This document shows, in pieces, positions 43,019 through 53,951 of a stretch of DNA of 64,000 nucleotides. Under the pieces are notes generated by a model. That model was not told where the DNA came from. It saw only the letters and a list, made by a program, of their open reading frames with translations, and did not search any database. The translations under genes and the position numbers were made by a program. Origin of the DNA: Neoarius graeffei (lineage: Eukaryota; Chordata; Actinopteri; Siluriformes; Ariidae). Position 1 is the first letter of the stretch; every line of letters starts with the position of its first letter. The DNA lies in assembly GCF_027579695.1 (NCBI RefSeq), contig NC_083590.1:14120656-14184655 (forward strand), in the 5' to 3' direction.

Positions 43019-43192
43019 CCCAGTGTCTCCAGTTTACAGTGAGGATTCTCCAGTACAGCACAGAGACACTTCACTCCTGAGTCTCTCAGATTACTATTTG
43101 ACAGATCCAGTTCTCTAAGGTGTGAGGGGTTTGATCTCAGAGCTGAACTCAGAGCAGCACAGCCTTCTTCTGAGACACCACAACCACACAAC
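43019..43192 (-). CDS. NLR-like gene, LRR exon 7
   Basis: 174 bp with acceptor CTGCAG and donor GTAAGA. Encodes [20 protein letters not shown] and [20 protein letters not shown], two ribonuclease-inhibitor-type LRRs of 29 residues each. Symmetric length keeps the frame on duplication. Pairs with exon 6 across a 0.84-kb intron that contains a SINE. Confidence 0.85.
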
Positions 43193-43563
43193 CTGCAGAG
43201 ACACAATGACACACACTTCATCAACAGATTTTCATCTTGGTGTAATAGTGGTTGTCAAGATGATGTCTCTCATGTTGGACTGTCTCTTTTCTCTTCACCA
43301 ATCACAAGCTATTATTAATAATGACTCAAACATTACCACTGTTACTGACATTAAGTTTACTCGAGGTGCAAATGATTCAGCAAAAAGTCAATAATTTAAA
43401 GGTTTAAGTGAAGAGTCAGGTTTTGTAGGCTTTATCTCTGCATCACTGGATTTTTAATGATCACTTATTTAATTGTAAATACATTTTAATTATTTCTTTA
43501 AAGTAAAAGTGATTCTGAGGAGAAATGGTCACTTCATGACTAATATATTTGTTCTGCATGTTT

Positions 43564-43919
43564 TACATCCATCCATCAATTCATCCATCCATTATCTGTA
43601 GCCACTTATCCTTTACAGAGTCACACGCAAGCTGGAGCCTATCCCAGCTGACTATGGGTGAGAGGCGGGGTTCACCCTGGACAAGACGCCAGATCATCGC
43701 AGGGCTGACACACAGAGACAAACAACCATTCACACTCACATTCACACCTACAGTCAATTTAGAGCCACCAATTATCCGAAGCTGCATGTCTTTGGACTGT
43801 GGGGGAAACCGGAGCACCCGGAGGAAACCCACACAGACACGGGGAGAACATGCAAACTCCACACAGAAAGGCCCTTGTCTGCCACTGTGTTCGAACCCAG
43901 AACCTTCTTGCTGTGAGGC
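43564..43919 (-). mobile_element. tRNA-derived SINE (copy 7), head-truncated
   Basis: (ATGG)n-tail subfamily. The tRNA head is cut at GCTGTGAGGC, before the A box. CTGCATGTTT at 43554-43563 and 43920-43929 is the duplication. It occupies the same intron position as copy 8; the equivalent introns between exons 3-2 and 2-1 are empty. Confidence 0.88.
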
Positions 43920-44029
43920 CTGCATGTTTATTTTTGCAGAAAATTTTAATTGATAAATAAATAACACTATATTCAACTATTAACTGCTGCTTTCGTGAGT
44001 TACTGTGACTCTCAGAAAGATGATCTCAC

Positions 44030-44203
44030 CTCAGTGTCTCCAGTTTACAGTGAGGATTCTCCAGTACAGCACAGAGACACTTCACTCCTGAGACTCCCAG
44101 TTTATTATTAGACAGATCCAGTTCTCTCAGGTGTGAGGGGTTTGATCTCAGAGCTGAACTCAGAGCAGCACAGCCTTCATCTGAGACACCACAACCACAC
44201 AAC
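44030..44203 (-). CDS. NLR-like gene, LRR exon 6
   Basis: 174 bp, donor GTGAGA (others GTAAGA). Encodes [20 protein letters not shown] and [20 protein letters not shown]. Followed toward exon 5 by the long (1.44 kb) intron class. Confidence 0.85.
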
Positions 44204-45645
44204 CTGCAGAGACACAATGACACACACTTCATCAACAGATTTCCATCTTGGTTTAATTCTTACTTTAAAGATGATGAGTGTAAAATTAATTTTATTATTC
44301 AGAATGTCATGAGGATTTAATATCACCTGTTTATTCTCATTAACAGTGTGATTAATAATGATAATACTGAGTGTTAAATTTAATTTCTCTCCTCTGTTGT
44401 GTGTGATAATAAACCATCAGCAGCTGAAGCTGAACAGAGAACAGCAGAGAGACCATGAACTTTAATCAGAGAGAGAGAGAGAGAGAGAGACTGAATCTCA
44501 TATGGTTCTCTGCTAGACTTATAGTGCACTACACAGGGGCAATAAACTTGTTTCTCCAGAGTCTACAGAGTGCATTTATAGAACACTATAGATTTAGATT
44601 ATTGTAGAATCAGAGAAGTAAACAATAATTATTCCATATAAATCCTACAAACATTCAGCCACTCGTTCTTGAGACAGTGTGCGAACAAGAGTTTCAGAAA
44701 AAATGGAAAGAAAACCTGAAAACATACCGGTTTCACCTCTCAGTGTCAGAGGAATAAAAATGTCAGTGTAATTTATGACGATGCTCGTTTGTCTAATTAG
44801 TTTTTCATCCCTCAAAAAAGAGGGACCACATATAAACAGTGCTGTAATTTCAACACCAGTCACCCAATCTGGATGCAAGTTTCCTCAAAATAAAGCTGAA
44901 GGTCTGCACTTTGAGCTTATCATCAATATTTAATTTCATCAACAATAAACTGTGGAGTACAACAACAACAACAGTTACAACCCCCCCCCCCCAAAAAAAG
45001 AAAAAAAAGAAAAAGAAAAACACCACAGCAATTATCTATATCCACGTCAGGGCTGGATTTAGGGGGGTCCTGGGATAAAGTTTAAAAATAAATAAATAAA
45101 TAACTTTGAAACTCTACATTCCACACAATCCCTAAAAATTTCATGCAACCAGAAAGAAAAGTTAAAAATAATAATGAATTGATCTTTATGTTTTTCTGTT
45201 GCACTTGTTTTTACTGTAAAATTCGAGCCATGCTGCCTGTTAAAAGCCTCGATATCTCAGAAACTAATGCAGATACAAGCCTGAAATTTTACATACTATT
45301 TATTGGGAATAGTGACTTTATTCAAAAAGCATGAAGCAAATCTGAGACGGTCAGTTGGGAACTTTTTTTTCATCTGGTGAAAATTCATATTCATTAATTT
45401 CTAAAGTAAAGTAATACATTTCAGACACACTGCAGTCGGATCAAGTCCTGTTTTGTGCTGCAGCTTCTCACATACGTCCATCTGACCCAAAGACTCCGTG
45501 ACAAATCATCAGTGTGCAGTGAAAAGAAACAATCTTCCTCCTCAGGACACTGATGATGAACCTAAAACCTCTGCTTCATTCTCACTATTAGAGAATGTGT
45601 CTTAGTGAGGAGCAGGTCATGTGACTCTCAGAGAGATGATCTTAC
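44204..45645 (-). repeat. Long intron of duplicated unit 1 (1.44 kb)
   Basis: Homologous along its length to 46848-49392. It contains (GA)n at 44468-44490, a C-run and A-rich tract at 44981-45010 and (TAAA)n at 45090-45103. It is the uninterrupted version of the unit-2 intron and supplies empty sites for the 108-bp palindrome and the 1018-bp LTR. Confidence 0.8.
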
Positions 45646-45819
45646 CCCAGTGTCTCCAGTTTACAGTGAGGATTCTCCAGTACAGCACAGAGACGCTTCA
45701 CTCCTGAGTCTCCCAGATTATTATTAGTCAGATTCAGTTCTCTCAGGTGTGAGGGGATTGATCTCAGAGCTGAACTCAGAGCTGCACAGCCTTCATCTGA
45801 GACACCACAACCACACAAC
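45646..45819 (-). CDS. NLR-like gene, LRR exon 5
   Basis: 174 bp, [20 protein letters not shown] and [20 protein letters not shown]. Ile replaces Asn before the second repeat (RSIPSHL). Homologue of exons 7 and 3. Confidence 0.85.
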
Positions 45820-46191
45820 CTGCAGAGACACAATGACACACACTTCATCAACAGATTTTCATCTTGGTGTAATAGTGGTTGTCAAGATGATGTCTCTCCT
45901 GTTGGACTGTCTCTATTCTCTTCACCAATCACAAGCTATTATTAATAATGACTCAAACATTACCGCTGTTACTGACATTAAGTTTACTCGAGGTGCAAAT
46001 GATTCAGCAAAAAGTCAATAATTTAAAGGTTTCAGTGAAGAGTCAGGTTTTGTAGAATTTCTCTCTGCTTGACTGGATTTTTAATGATCACTTATTTAAT
46101 TATAAAGACATTTTAATTATTTCTTGAAAGTAAAAGTGATTCTGAGGAGAAATGATCACTTCATGATGAATACATTTGTTCTGCATATTTT

Positions 46192-46576
46192 ACATCCATC
46201 CATCCATCCATCCATCCATTATCTGTAGCCACTTATCCTGTACAGGGTCATGGGCAAGCTGGATCCTATCCCAGCTGACTATGGGTGAGAGGCGGGGTTC
46301 ACCCTGGACAAGTCACCAGGTCATCACAGGGCTGACACACAGAGACAAACAACCATTCACACTCACACCTACGGTCAATTTAGAGACACCAATTATCCAA
46401 AGCTGCATGTCTTTGGACTGTGGGGGGGAAACCGGAGCACCCAGAGGAAACCCACACAGACACGGGGAGAACATACAAACTCCACACAGAAAGGCCCTCG
46501 TCAGCCGCTGCGTTCGAACCCAGAACTTTCTTGCTGTGAGGCAACAGTGCTAACCACTACACCACCGCACCGCTCA
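46192..46576 (-). mobile_element. tRNA-derived SINE (copy 8), full length
   Basis: Tail (ATCC)n on the plus strand at 46194-46220 and complete tRNA head ending CGGTGGTG-type at 46553-46575. In the same position as copy 7, so the insertion preceded duplication of the unit; the head loss in copy 7 came later. Confidence 0.9.
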
Positions 46577-46673
46577 CATGTTTATTTTTACAGAAAATTG
46601 ATAAATAACATTGTATACAACTATTAACTGCTGCTTTAGTGAGTTATTGTGACTCTCAGAGAAATGATCTTAC

Positions 46674-46847
46674 CCCAGTGTCTCCAGTTTACAGTGAGGA
46701 TTCTCCAGTACAGCACAGAGATGCTTCACTCCTGAGTCTCCCAGGTTATTATTAGACAGATCCAGTTCTCTCAGGCATGAGGTGTTTGAGCTCAGAGCTG
46801 AACTCAGAGCAGCACAGCCTTCATCTGAGACACCACACCACTTTAAA
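46674..46847 (-). CDS. NLR-like gene, LRR exon 4
   Basis: 174 bp, [20 protein letters not shown] and [25 protein letters not shown] replaces LCGCG and SNTSCL replaces SNPSHL, so it is the most diverged of the inner exons apart from exons 1 and 8. Confidence 0.85.
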
Positions 46848-47001
46848 CTGCAGAGACACAGTGACACACACTTCATCAACAGATTTTCATCTTGGTTTAA
46901 TTCTTACTTTAAAGATGAGTGTAAAATTAATTTTATTATTCAGAATGTCATGAGGATTTAATATCACCTGTTTATTCTCATTAACAGTGTAATTTATAAT
47001 G

Positions 47002-47109
47002 CACAGCAAAATCCCCAGTGTTGAATTAACACCCAGAGTGTTTATATAGGTCCAATTGGACCCAAATTTACTCTGAAAGTGTTAATTCAACACTGAGGAA
47101 TTTGCTGTG
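47002..47109. mobile_element. 108-bp palindromic MITE
   Basis: CACAGCAAAATCCCCAGTG at the left mirrors CTGAGGAATTTGCTGTG at the right; the two arms of about 50 bp meet at GGTCCAATTGGACC. The paralogous intron at 44353-44362 reads straight through (AATGATAATA), so the insertion is specific to unit 2. Confidence 0.88.
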
Positions 47110-47385
47110 ATAATACTGAGTGTTATATTGAGTTTCTCTCCTCTGTTGTGTGTGATATTAAACCATCAGCAGCTGAAGCTGAACAGAGAACAGCAGAGAG
47201 ACCATGAACTTTAATCAGAGAGAGAGAGAGAGAGAGACTGAATCTCAGATGGTTCTCTACTAAACTTATAGTGCACTACACAGGGGCAATAAACTTGTTT
47301 CTACAGAGTCTACAGAGTGCATTTATAGAACACTATAGATTTATATTATTGTAGAATCAGAGAAGTAAACAATGATTATTCCATA

Positions 47386-48403
47386 TGTAGCCAGGTGGAT
47401 AGGGGGCACTGTGTTGTTTTTTTTTGTATCGGTTGTGCTCTGGTAGTGTGTGATGTCACGGCGCGGCCGGCCGGATCGGAGGGGTCTCGCGAGAATAAGG
47501 AAATCACGTGAGACTTGATGCGCGCGAAAACATTCCTCCTAACGTGGGCGGTAGCGAAAGGTGTGTAAGAGAAGAGCTAAGTGAGCTGTGTGCTGTGTGC
47601 TGCGGGAAGAGTACATGTTTGGAGAGTGACTGAGTGACCGACGGACGGTCGTGACTGGGGATTTTGCGCTTGCTTCTCATCGGTGACGTGTGCGCTTGTC
47701 TCGTCTCTGTTGTGTCTGGAGTTGACCTGGATGACCACGGGTTAGCGTAAGTGGTCAGTTATAGTTCACAGAAATCCTTGTTAAGATATTTTCAGTGTTA
47801 AATATTGTTTATTGATATTGGGTGTTATTGCTCATGTAAAGGGGAGACTGAGAACTGTGTGTGCTGCGTCCGGTGGGGGGTGAGGCCCTGGGCTGCAAGC
47901 TAGGAGTGGGTGAGCACCTGATTTTGTTTCCTGATTCCTAAAGTGTGTAGTATGTTGATTCGAGGTCATTGTAAAATATATGTTGCCAAGTGATGTATGA
48001 ATATGTAAATTTAAATTACTTCATAGTGTTTATTAAGTTAATCCGTGGAGTTTACTGAGTTCAAACCTGGTATGTACTATAAAATGTATAAGTTAAAAAG
48101 AGAAGCGTGGCTTTGAAATGTATTTATGTATGTTTTCTGTTTGCCTAGAAATACGGCCACTGCTGTTGTCTATTTTGCTCTGCGTTGTCTGTTTTTGATT
48201 TTTTTGGGGGTTTATTCTGACGGAGTCATAAGAGAGTCCGTATAGAGGGAAAATAATTTGTTTTATTCTTTTATTTCAAATGTGACGAATAACTGTCTCA
48301 AAATTATAAAATTAATGCTGTCCTTACTTTGGGTCAGTCGGGGTATTAAAGATCCTACATATATAACTCTGTGTCCAGTCCCATCCTTAATAATCTGGCC
48401 ACA
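47386..48403. mobile_element. Solo-LTR-like insertion, 1018 bp
   Basis: Starts TGTAGCCAG and ends CTGGCCACA (imperfect 9-bp inverted ends, TG...CA as in LTRs). No coding frame. The paralogous intron (44632-44643) reads CCATATAAATCC without it. The candidate duplication (CATA) is imperfect. The 5' third is CpG-rich (GGCGCGGCCGGCCGGATCG), promoter-like. It might be a solo LTR of an unnamed family. Confidence 0.65.
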
Positions 48404-49392
48404 CATAAATCCTGCAAACATTCAGCCACTCGTTCTTGAGACAGCGTGCGAACAAGAATTTCAGGGAAAATGGAAAGAAAAACTGAAAACATACCGGTTT
48501 CACCTCTCAGTGTCGAGGAATAAAAATGTCAGTGTTATTTATGACAATGTTCATTTGTCTAATTAGTTTTTCATCCCTCAAAAAAGAGGGACCACATATA
48601 AACAGTGCTGTAATTTCAATACCAGTCACCCAATCTGGATGCAAGTTCCCTCAAAATAAAGCTGAAGGTCTGCACTTTGAGCTCATCTTCATTATTTAAT
48701 TTCATCAACAATATACTGTGGAGGACAACAACAACAGTTTATAAAAAAACAAAAACAAAAAACACACCACAGCAATTATCAATATCCACGTGAGGGCTGG
48801 ATTTAGGGGGGTCCTGGGATGAAGTTTAAAAAAAATAAATAAATAACTTTGAAACTCTACATTCCACACTATCCCTAAAAATTTCATGTAACCAGAAAGA
48901 AAAGTTAAAAATAATAATGAATTGATCTTTGTAATGCTTTTCTGTTGCACTTGTTTTTACAGTAAAATTCGAGCCACGCTGCCTGTTAAAAGCCTCGATA
49001 TCTCAGAAACTAATGCAGAAACAAGCCTGGAATTTTACACACTATTTATTGGGAATAGTGACTTTATTCAAAAAGTATGAAGCAAATCTGAGACGGTCAG
49101 TTGGAAACTTTTTTTTTCATCTGGTGAAAATTCATATTCATTCATTTCTAAAGGAAAGTAATACATTTCAGACACACTGCAGTCGGATCAAGCCCTGTTT
49201 TGTGCTGCAGCTTCTCACATACGTCCATCTGACCCAAAGACTCTGTGACAAATCATCAGTGTGCAGTGAACAGAAACAATCTTCCTCCTCAGGACATTGA
49301 TGATGAACCTAAAACCTCTGCTTCAGTCTCACTATTAGAGAATGTGTCTTACTGAGGAGCAGGTCATGTGACTCTCAGAGAGATGATCTTAC

Positions 49393-49566
49393 CCCAGTGT
49401 CTCCAGTTTACAGTGAGGATTCTCCAGTACAGCACAGAGACGCTTCACTCCTGAGTCTCCCAGATTGTTATTAGTCAGATCCAGTTCTCTCAGGAATGAG
49501 GGGTTTGATCTCAGAGCTGAACTCAGAGCAGCACAGCCTTCATCTGAGACACCACAACTACACAAC
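49393..49566 (-). CDS. NLR-like gene, LRR exon 3
   Basis: 174 bp, [20 protein letters not shown] and [20 protein letters not shown]. Followed by a 0.46-kb intron to exon 2 without SINE. Confidence 0.85.
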
Positions 49567-50029
49567 CTGCAGAGACACAATGACACACACTTCATCAACA
49601 GATTTTCATCTTGGTGTAATAGTGGTTGTGAAGATGATGTCTCTCATGTTGGACTGTCTCTATTCTCTTCACCAATCACAAGCTATTATTAATAATGACT
49701 CAAACATTACCACTGTTACTGACATTAAGTTTACTCGAGGTGCAAATGATTCAGCTAAAAGTCAATAATTTAAAGGTTTAAGTGAAGAGTCAGGTTTTGT
49801 AGAATTTATCTCTGCTTGACTGGATTTTTGATGATCACATATTTAATTGTAAAGACACTTAATTATTTCTTGAAAGTAAAAGTGATTCTGAGGAGAAACG
49901 ATCACTTCATGACTAATATATTTGTTCTGCATGTTTTACTTTTACAGAAAATTTTAATTGATAACACTGTATACAACTATTAACTGCTGCTTTAGTGAGT
50001 TATTGTGACTCTCAGAGAGATGATCTTAC

Positions 50030-50203
50030 TTCAGTGTCTCCAGTTTACAGTGAGGATTCTCCAGTCCAGCACAGAGACGCTTCACTCCTGAGTCTCCCAC
50101 ATTATTATTAGTCAGATCCAGTTCTCTCAGGTGTGAGGGGTTTGATCTCAGAGCTGAACTCAGAGCAGCACAGCCTTCATCTGAGACACCACAATTACAC
50201 AAC
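50030..50203 (-). CDS. NLR-like gene, LRR exon 2
   Basis: 174 bp, [20 protein letters not shown] and [20 protein letters not shown], ending [13 protein letters not shown]. The donor context GAAGTAAGA resembles exon 1 rather than exons 3-5. Confidence 0.85.
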
Positions 50204-51550
50204 CTGCAGAGACACAATGACACACTTTATAAACAGATTTTCATCTTGGTGTAATAGTGGTTGTGAAGATGATGTCTCTCCTGTTGGACTGTCTCTATTC
50301 TCTTCACCAATCACAAGCTATTATTAATAATGACTCAAACATTACCACTGTTACTGACATTAAGTTTACTCGAGGTGCAAATGATTCAGCAAAAAGTCAA
50401 TAATTTAAAGGTTAAAGTGAAGAGTCAGGTTTTGTAGAATTTATCTCTGCTTGACTGGATTTTTAGTGATCACCACGGGCGATTGCTCTAAGACAACGAA
50501 GGAGGCTCAGCCTCCTCTAAAAATGACGAACATTGTGTAGGATGAATTGCGCTAGGCTTATGTTATAGCCGACCTTATAACATTGCTATTTCAGATACAG
50601 AATCATAGAAATATATGTGCTCAACCCAACTACAGTGCGAAATCATTCCGTTATAACTTTCCCCAGTTCGCCTAATGTGTGCATGAGTTTTTCCCCCTCG
50701 TGACAGCGCGATTAGTCTGGCTAACGCAACTTCAAAGCTCTGCGAGCATTGGTCTGGCAAAGATATTAAGCCCAACCGTTTCCCAAAGTGCGTGGTTGAC
50801 CCGCCTCCCTGAAATACCTCAGTTTGCTACTGGTCGAAGCCAGAAAAGGCTGTGACGAAGCTTAAACCAATCACATCACTCTTTCCTCTGACGTATGTGA
50901 CGCGACGGAAACTGCTTGAGTAACAGGAAGAAGAAGGAGGAGAATAAATACCTCCAGGGCTGCTCTTTGCTCCGTTTTCAATGAGAACTTCCCGTTGAAT
51001 GCTTTCAATACAGCATCTACCACTGTGTCAAAGGCTTGCCACTGCTCCATGTTCGTAATGTTTCTAGTGAATGAAGTGCTTCCGGCATAGATTCTGTAAA
51101 CAATCTATGGCTTCCGGTCGCAGTTCTACTACGTCACTGCCTTGAACACGCCTCTACCCAGGGCCGTTGGAGATGCTCAAAGTTGATTGGCTCCCGATTT
51201 TTCGGGAGCTTGGAAGAGCTGGACATAGCTTGCCTTGCCAGACTAAGTTCACAACAGGCCCCCGTGTTGCGTCACACTTAGGATGGGCGGGCCCAGGCTA
51301 CAGCGCGATGCAGCCCAGCCTCAGTGCACTTCAATGGCATTTGGGAGCTATGCGCTTGTCAATCTCAAAATGCAAGACGGTTATTGGACAAATACTGCGA
51401 AAATGCCCGCCCACGGAGTCTCATGGACTCCCAGCCTCAGTGGAATAGAGTGCTTCGAGGTCAGCGCGAACCCAGCGGTGGCCATATTGGAAGTCAAAAG
51501 TCGCTGTGTCAGTGCATTGTTGTTGTTCAGCGAAGCAAAAAGGGGTGACA

Positions 51551-51761
51551 ATGCCGAATACGTGTGTCATTGTTGGCTGTAGTAGCCGGGGGAAAAGGGT
51601 GGCAAAAGCTTCCACAGACTCCCTAAAGTCGTGACTAACCAGGGAATTGCAGCACAGGAGAAAAGCGAGCGGAGGAGACAACAGTGGCTGGCTGCCATCA
51701 ACCGCTCAAATTTAGGACAACTTGACTGTATCCGGATTTGTTCTGATCACTTTCTGACAGG
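51551..51761 (+). pseudogene. THAP-domain first exon with splice donor
   Basis: MPNTCVIVGCSSRGKR (C-x4-C) starts at 51551; a frameshift near 51600 then leads to KSFHRLPKVV, RRRQQWLAAINRSNL and DCIRICSDHFLTG, giving the HxxP, Trp, Cys and His of a complete C2CH THAP module across two frames. GGTAGGT at 51760 is a plausible donor. THAP fingers bind DNA at transposon ends in P-type and ISL2EU-type transposases. Confidence 0.7.
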
Positions 51762-52035
51762 TAGGTTAAATTGTCTTGAATTTCATAGTTACTAAAATAA
51801 ATGTGATACAAACTATTATCTTTTCTATGTACTTTCAGCAATGATTAATGGATATATTTGTCACATTAGGTAGCTTATGTCTACTGCAGTGCATTGTTGC
51901 ATCAAATGGCATTTAAGATCTAGGCCTAGAAATGTTTATGTACACATGCTGTTAGTACAAGTTACATACTAGGCCTACATTTTATTCACTGACTAAAATA
52001 ATTGATAATAATTATAATAGTTTTTCAAACATTAT

Positions 52036-52275
52036 TTAGATTTTGGCTTCCATACTCTTGTAGTTCTGGAAATCCTTTAGTTCACAAAATGGACTTGGGT
52101 GAAACACTAGATAGTTCACAAGATTGATGTATGTCACATGCGGCAACAAGCTGGGCTCAGCTTTCCATTCCTTCTCACTAACAGTGTATGGATCTACATT
52201 CCCAATGAAATGTACCTTCTCAGCATAACGCTCCCGTGCCTGCTTATCCAAACTTTCACAGTAGTGCTCCATCAC
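52036..52275 (-). pseudogene. Fragment of a transposon-encoded SWIM/YqaJ-type protein
   Basis: Minus-strand frame with ARERYAEKVHFIGNVDPYTV, SLLPHVTYINLVNYLVFHPS and LKDFQNYKSMEA. The phrase NYLVxxPSxxxxxxxxxYKSLEAY is typical of the N-terminal part of YqaJ-nuclease proteins carried by some fish DNA transposons; the nuclease domain itself is not present. It converges on the THAP exon. The assignment is from memory of the motif. Confidence 0.5.
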
Positions 52276-52899
52276 TTCAGATGTCTAAATTCTTAAAAAA
52301 TCCAAGCTTCTAAGCCCTCTAATGCGGAAACGAATCGGTGAATGTGTATTCTATGATGTGTACCCTATGAGCGCTCTGGAGCGAGTGACTTCCAAGATGG
52401 CTGCGCAGACCGCAGTGTTACTATTTTTAGCATCATCTCGGAGCACTCTATTCAATGGCATTTGGGAGCTATGCGCTTTTCAATCTCAAAATGCAAGATG
52501 GTTATTGGACAAATACTGTGAAAATGCCCGCCCACAGACTCTGAGCCTCACAGTGGGAGGGACATGGCAGTTTCCGCGAGGAGACTGGTGATTGGTGAAA
52601 GTGGCCGGATATTTTCTTTGATTGACAGCTCATTTCAACTATAGACAGGCAGCGGTGAATTTCAGTTCAGTCCCATGCGGATTCACAAGTGCTGTGGTGT
52701 ATCATAAGAGATCAGCTTACATTTACATTTCATTCATTACATACGGTTTCTACCAGCTTTTTTAGTTTGTATATATTTTCATTGTAAATAAAGTGTAAAT
52801 ATAGTGTTGTCAAGTTTGCTATCTTAGTTCCAGAAATTTTGTTTATTTGAGTGATTGAACTTGAGGGGGCTAGACAGCTAGCAAGAAAGCTGTGCACGG

Positions 52900-53103
52900 A
52901 TGCCAAGCATTGTTGATTTAATTTTGGCGAAGCCATTTGCCAGTCTTCCATTCGAGAAAAAAAATAAAATTAAACAGCAGGGTAGACCAACGCCTCAAAT
53001 TGACTTGGTGAAAAAGGTAGGGAATAATACTCGTTCCTTTCAGCTCTCCTGGTACGAGAAAGTGAATTGGCTAACAGCAAGTGACCCACATCAACAACAG
53101 TAA
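52900..53103 (+). CDS. N-terminal exon of ZMYM1/TTF-type hAT transposase (second copy)
   Basis: 67 residues, MPSIVDLILAKPFASLPFEK through WLTASDPHQQQ, five substitutions at most from the copy at 11226-11429. The GTAAAT donor at the end is conserved in both copies. No downstream exon with the TTF finger or catalytic core was found, so neither element is autonomous. Confidence 0.6.
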   Translation: MPSIVDLILAKPFASLPFEKKNKIKQQGRPTPQIDLVKKVGNNTRSFQLSWYEKVNWLTASDPHQQQ

Positions 53104-53951
53104 ATAGGCTACTTTAGTAATATGTCATGGATGGACCAAAAATATAGAATCTATTTAAAATGTTTATGCTGAGTATATTATATTGGAATGTATATTTATC
53201 TGGATATGAATTAAACACAGCTACAATTTGGAAAACAATTTTAAATAAAAGCACAGCTGAGAACATTTCACACTACAGACCTGGATTAAAAGTGAAGGGT
53301 TATCAAAATTGTCAATAAAACATTTCTCAGTCAAAATAAGTAAAATATAGGGAAAGTGTCATTGAATGAAATGTGTGGCACCCAGCTCTATGTTTGGCTC
53401 CCCAAGGTCAGTGCTTGTGCCTATTCCAGAGCACTCTGCTGTTACTGCTGAGGTTCCTGACAAAGAGCTGCTTTCAATAATGATCAATTTTTAAACAACA
53501 TGCCACAATTTTAAAATATAAAATGTTAAAATATACCCCCCCCCCAACACCACCATCATGTATATTGGACAGTAGGCTAATGGGCCAAAAGAACCTGTTG
53601 TTTCACAGTTTGTGACCCTGCCAACAATCAGCCAGATCAGAGGCAAGAGTATGGGCAAAATTGATGTGTTTTTTCTTTTTTCTTTTAAAATCTGGAAATA
53701 TCGTAACCGACCAGCCTCCCCTGTTGGAAAGACTACCAGCCGCCACTGGTGATCACATATTTAATTGTAAAGACACTTAATAATTTCTTGAAAGTAAAAG
53801 TGATTCTGAGGAGAAACGATCACTTCATGACTAATATATTTGTTCTGCATGTTTTACTTTTACAGAAAATTTTAATTGATAAACAACACTGTATACAACT
53901 ATTAACTGCTGCTTTAGTGAGTTATTGTGACTCTCAGAGAGATGATCTTAC

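Larger units (their letters stand above)
51443..52453 (+). mobile_element. THAP-encoding DNA element nested in hAT
   Basis: GAATAGAGTGCTTCGAG (51443-51459) and its inverted copy (52437-52453) match at 16 of 17 positions, and CCATNTTGGAAGTCA recurs further in on both sides. It carries a THAP exon on the plus strand and a second frame on the minus strand. An 85-bp hAT segment beginning AATGGCATTTGGGAGCTATG occurs on both sides (from about 51334 and 52454), so the site is also rearranged. Superfamily is uncertain; ISL2EU-type elements encode both proteins. Confidence 0.6.
50474..53748 (+). mobile_element. hAT element, CAGTGGCGG family, right copy
   Basis: Inverted relative to the copy at 10574-12311. 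Left end CACGGGCGATTGC, right end CCAGCCGCCACTG, flanked by GTGATCAC at 50466-50473 and 53749-53756 (perfect 8 bp). Paralogous introns (for example 49830-49840) give the empty site. It is 3275 bp, about 1.5 kb longer than the left copy: it has extra sequence at 50700-51300, a THAP-type insertion and a duplicated 85-bp segment. Confidence 0.88.

Noticed and set aside
43122-50327. Repeated plus-strand frames starting MRGLISELN over the LRR exons
   Set aside because: Each is the antisense of an LRR exon plus intron; they recur only because the exons are duplicated.
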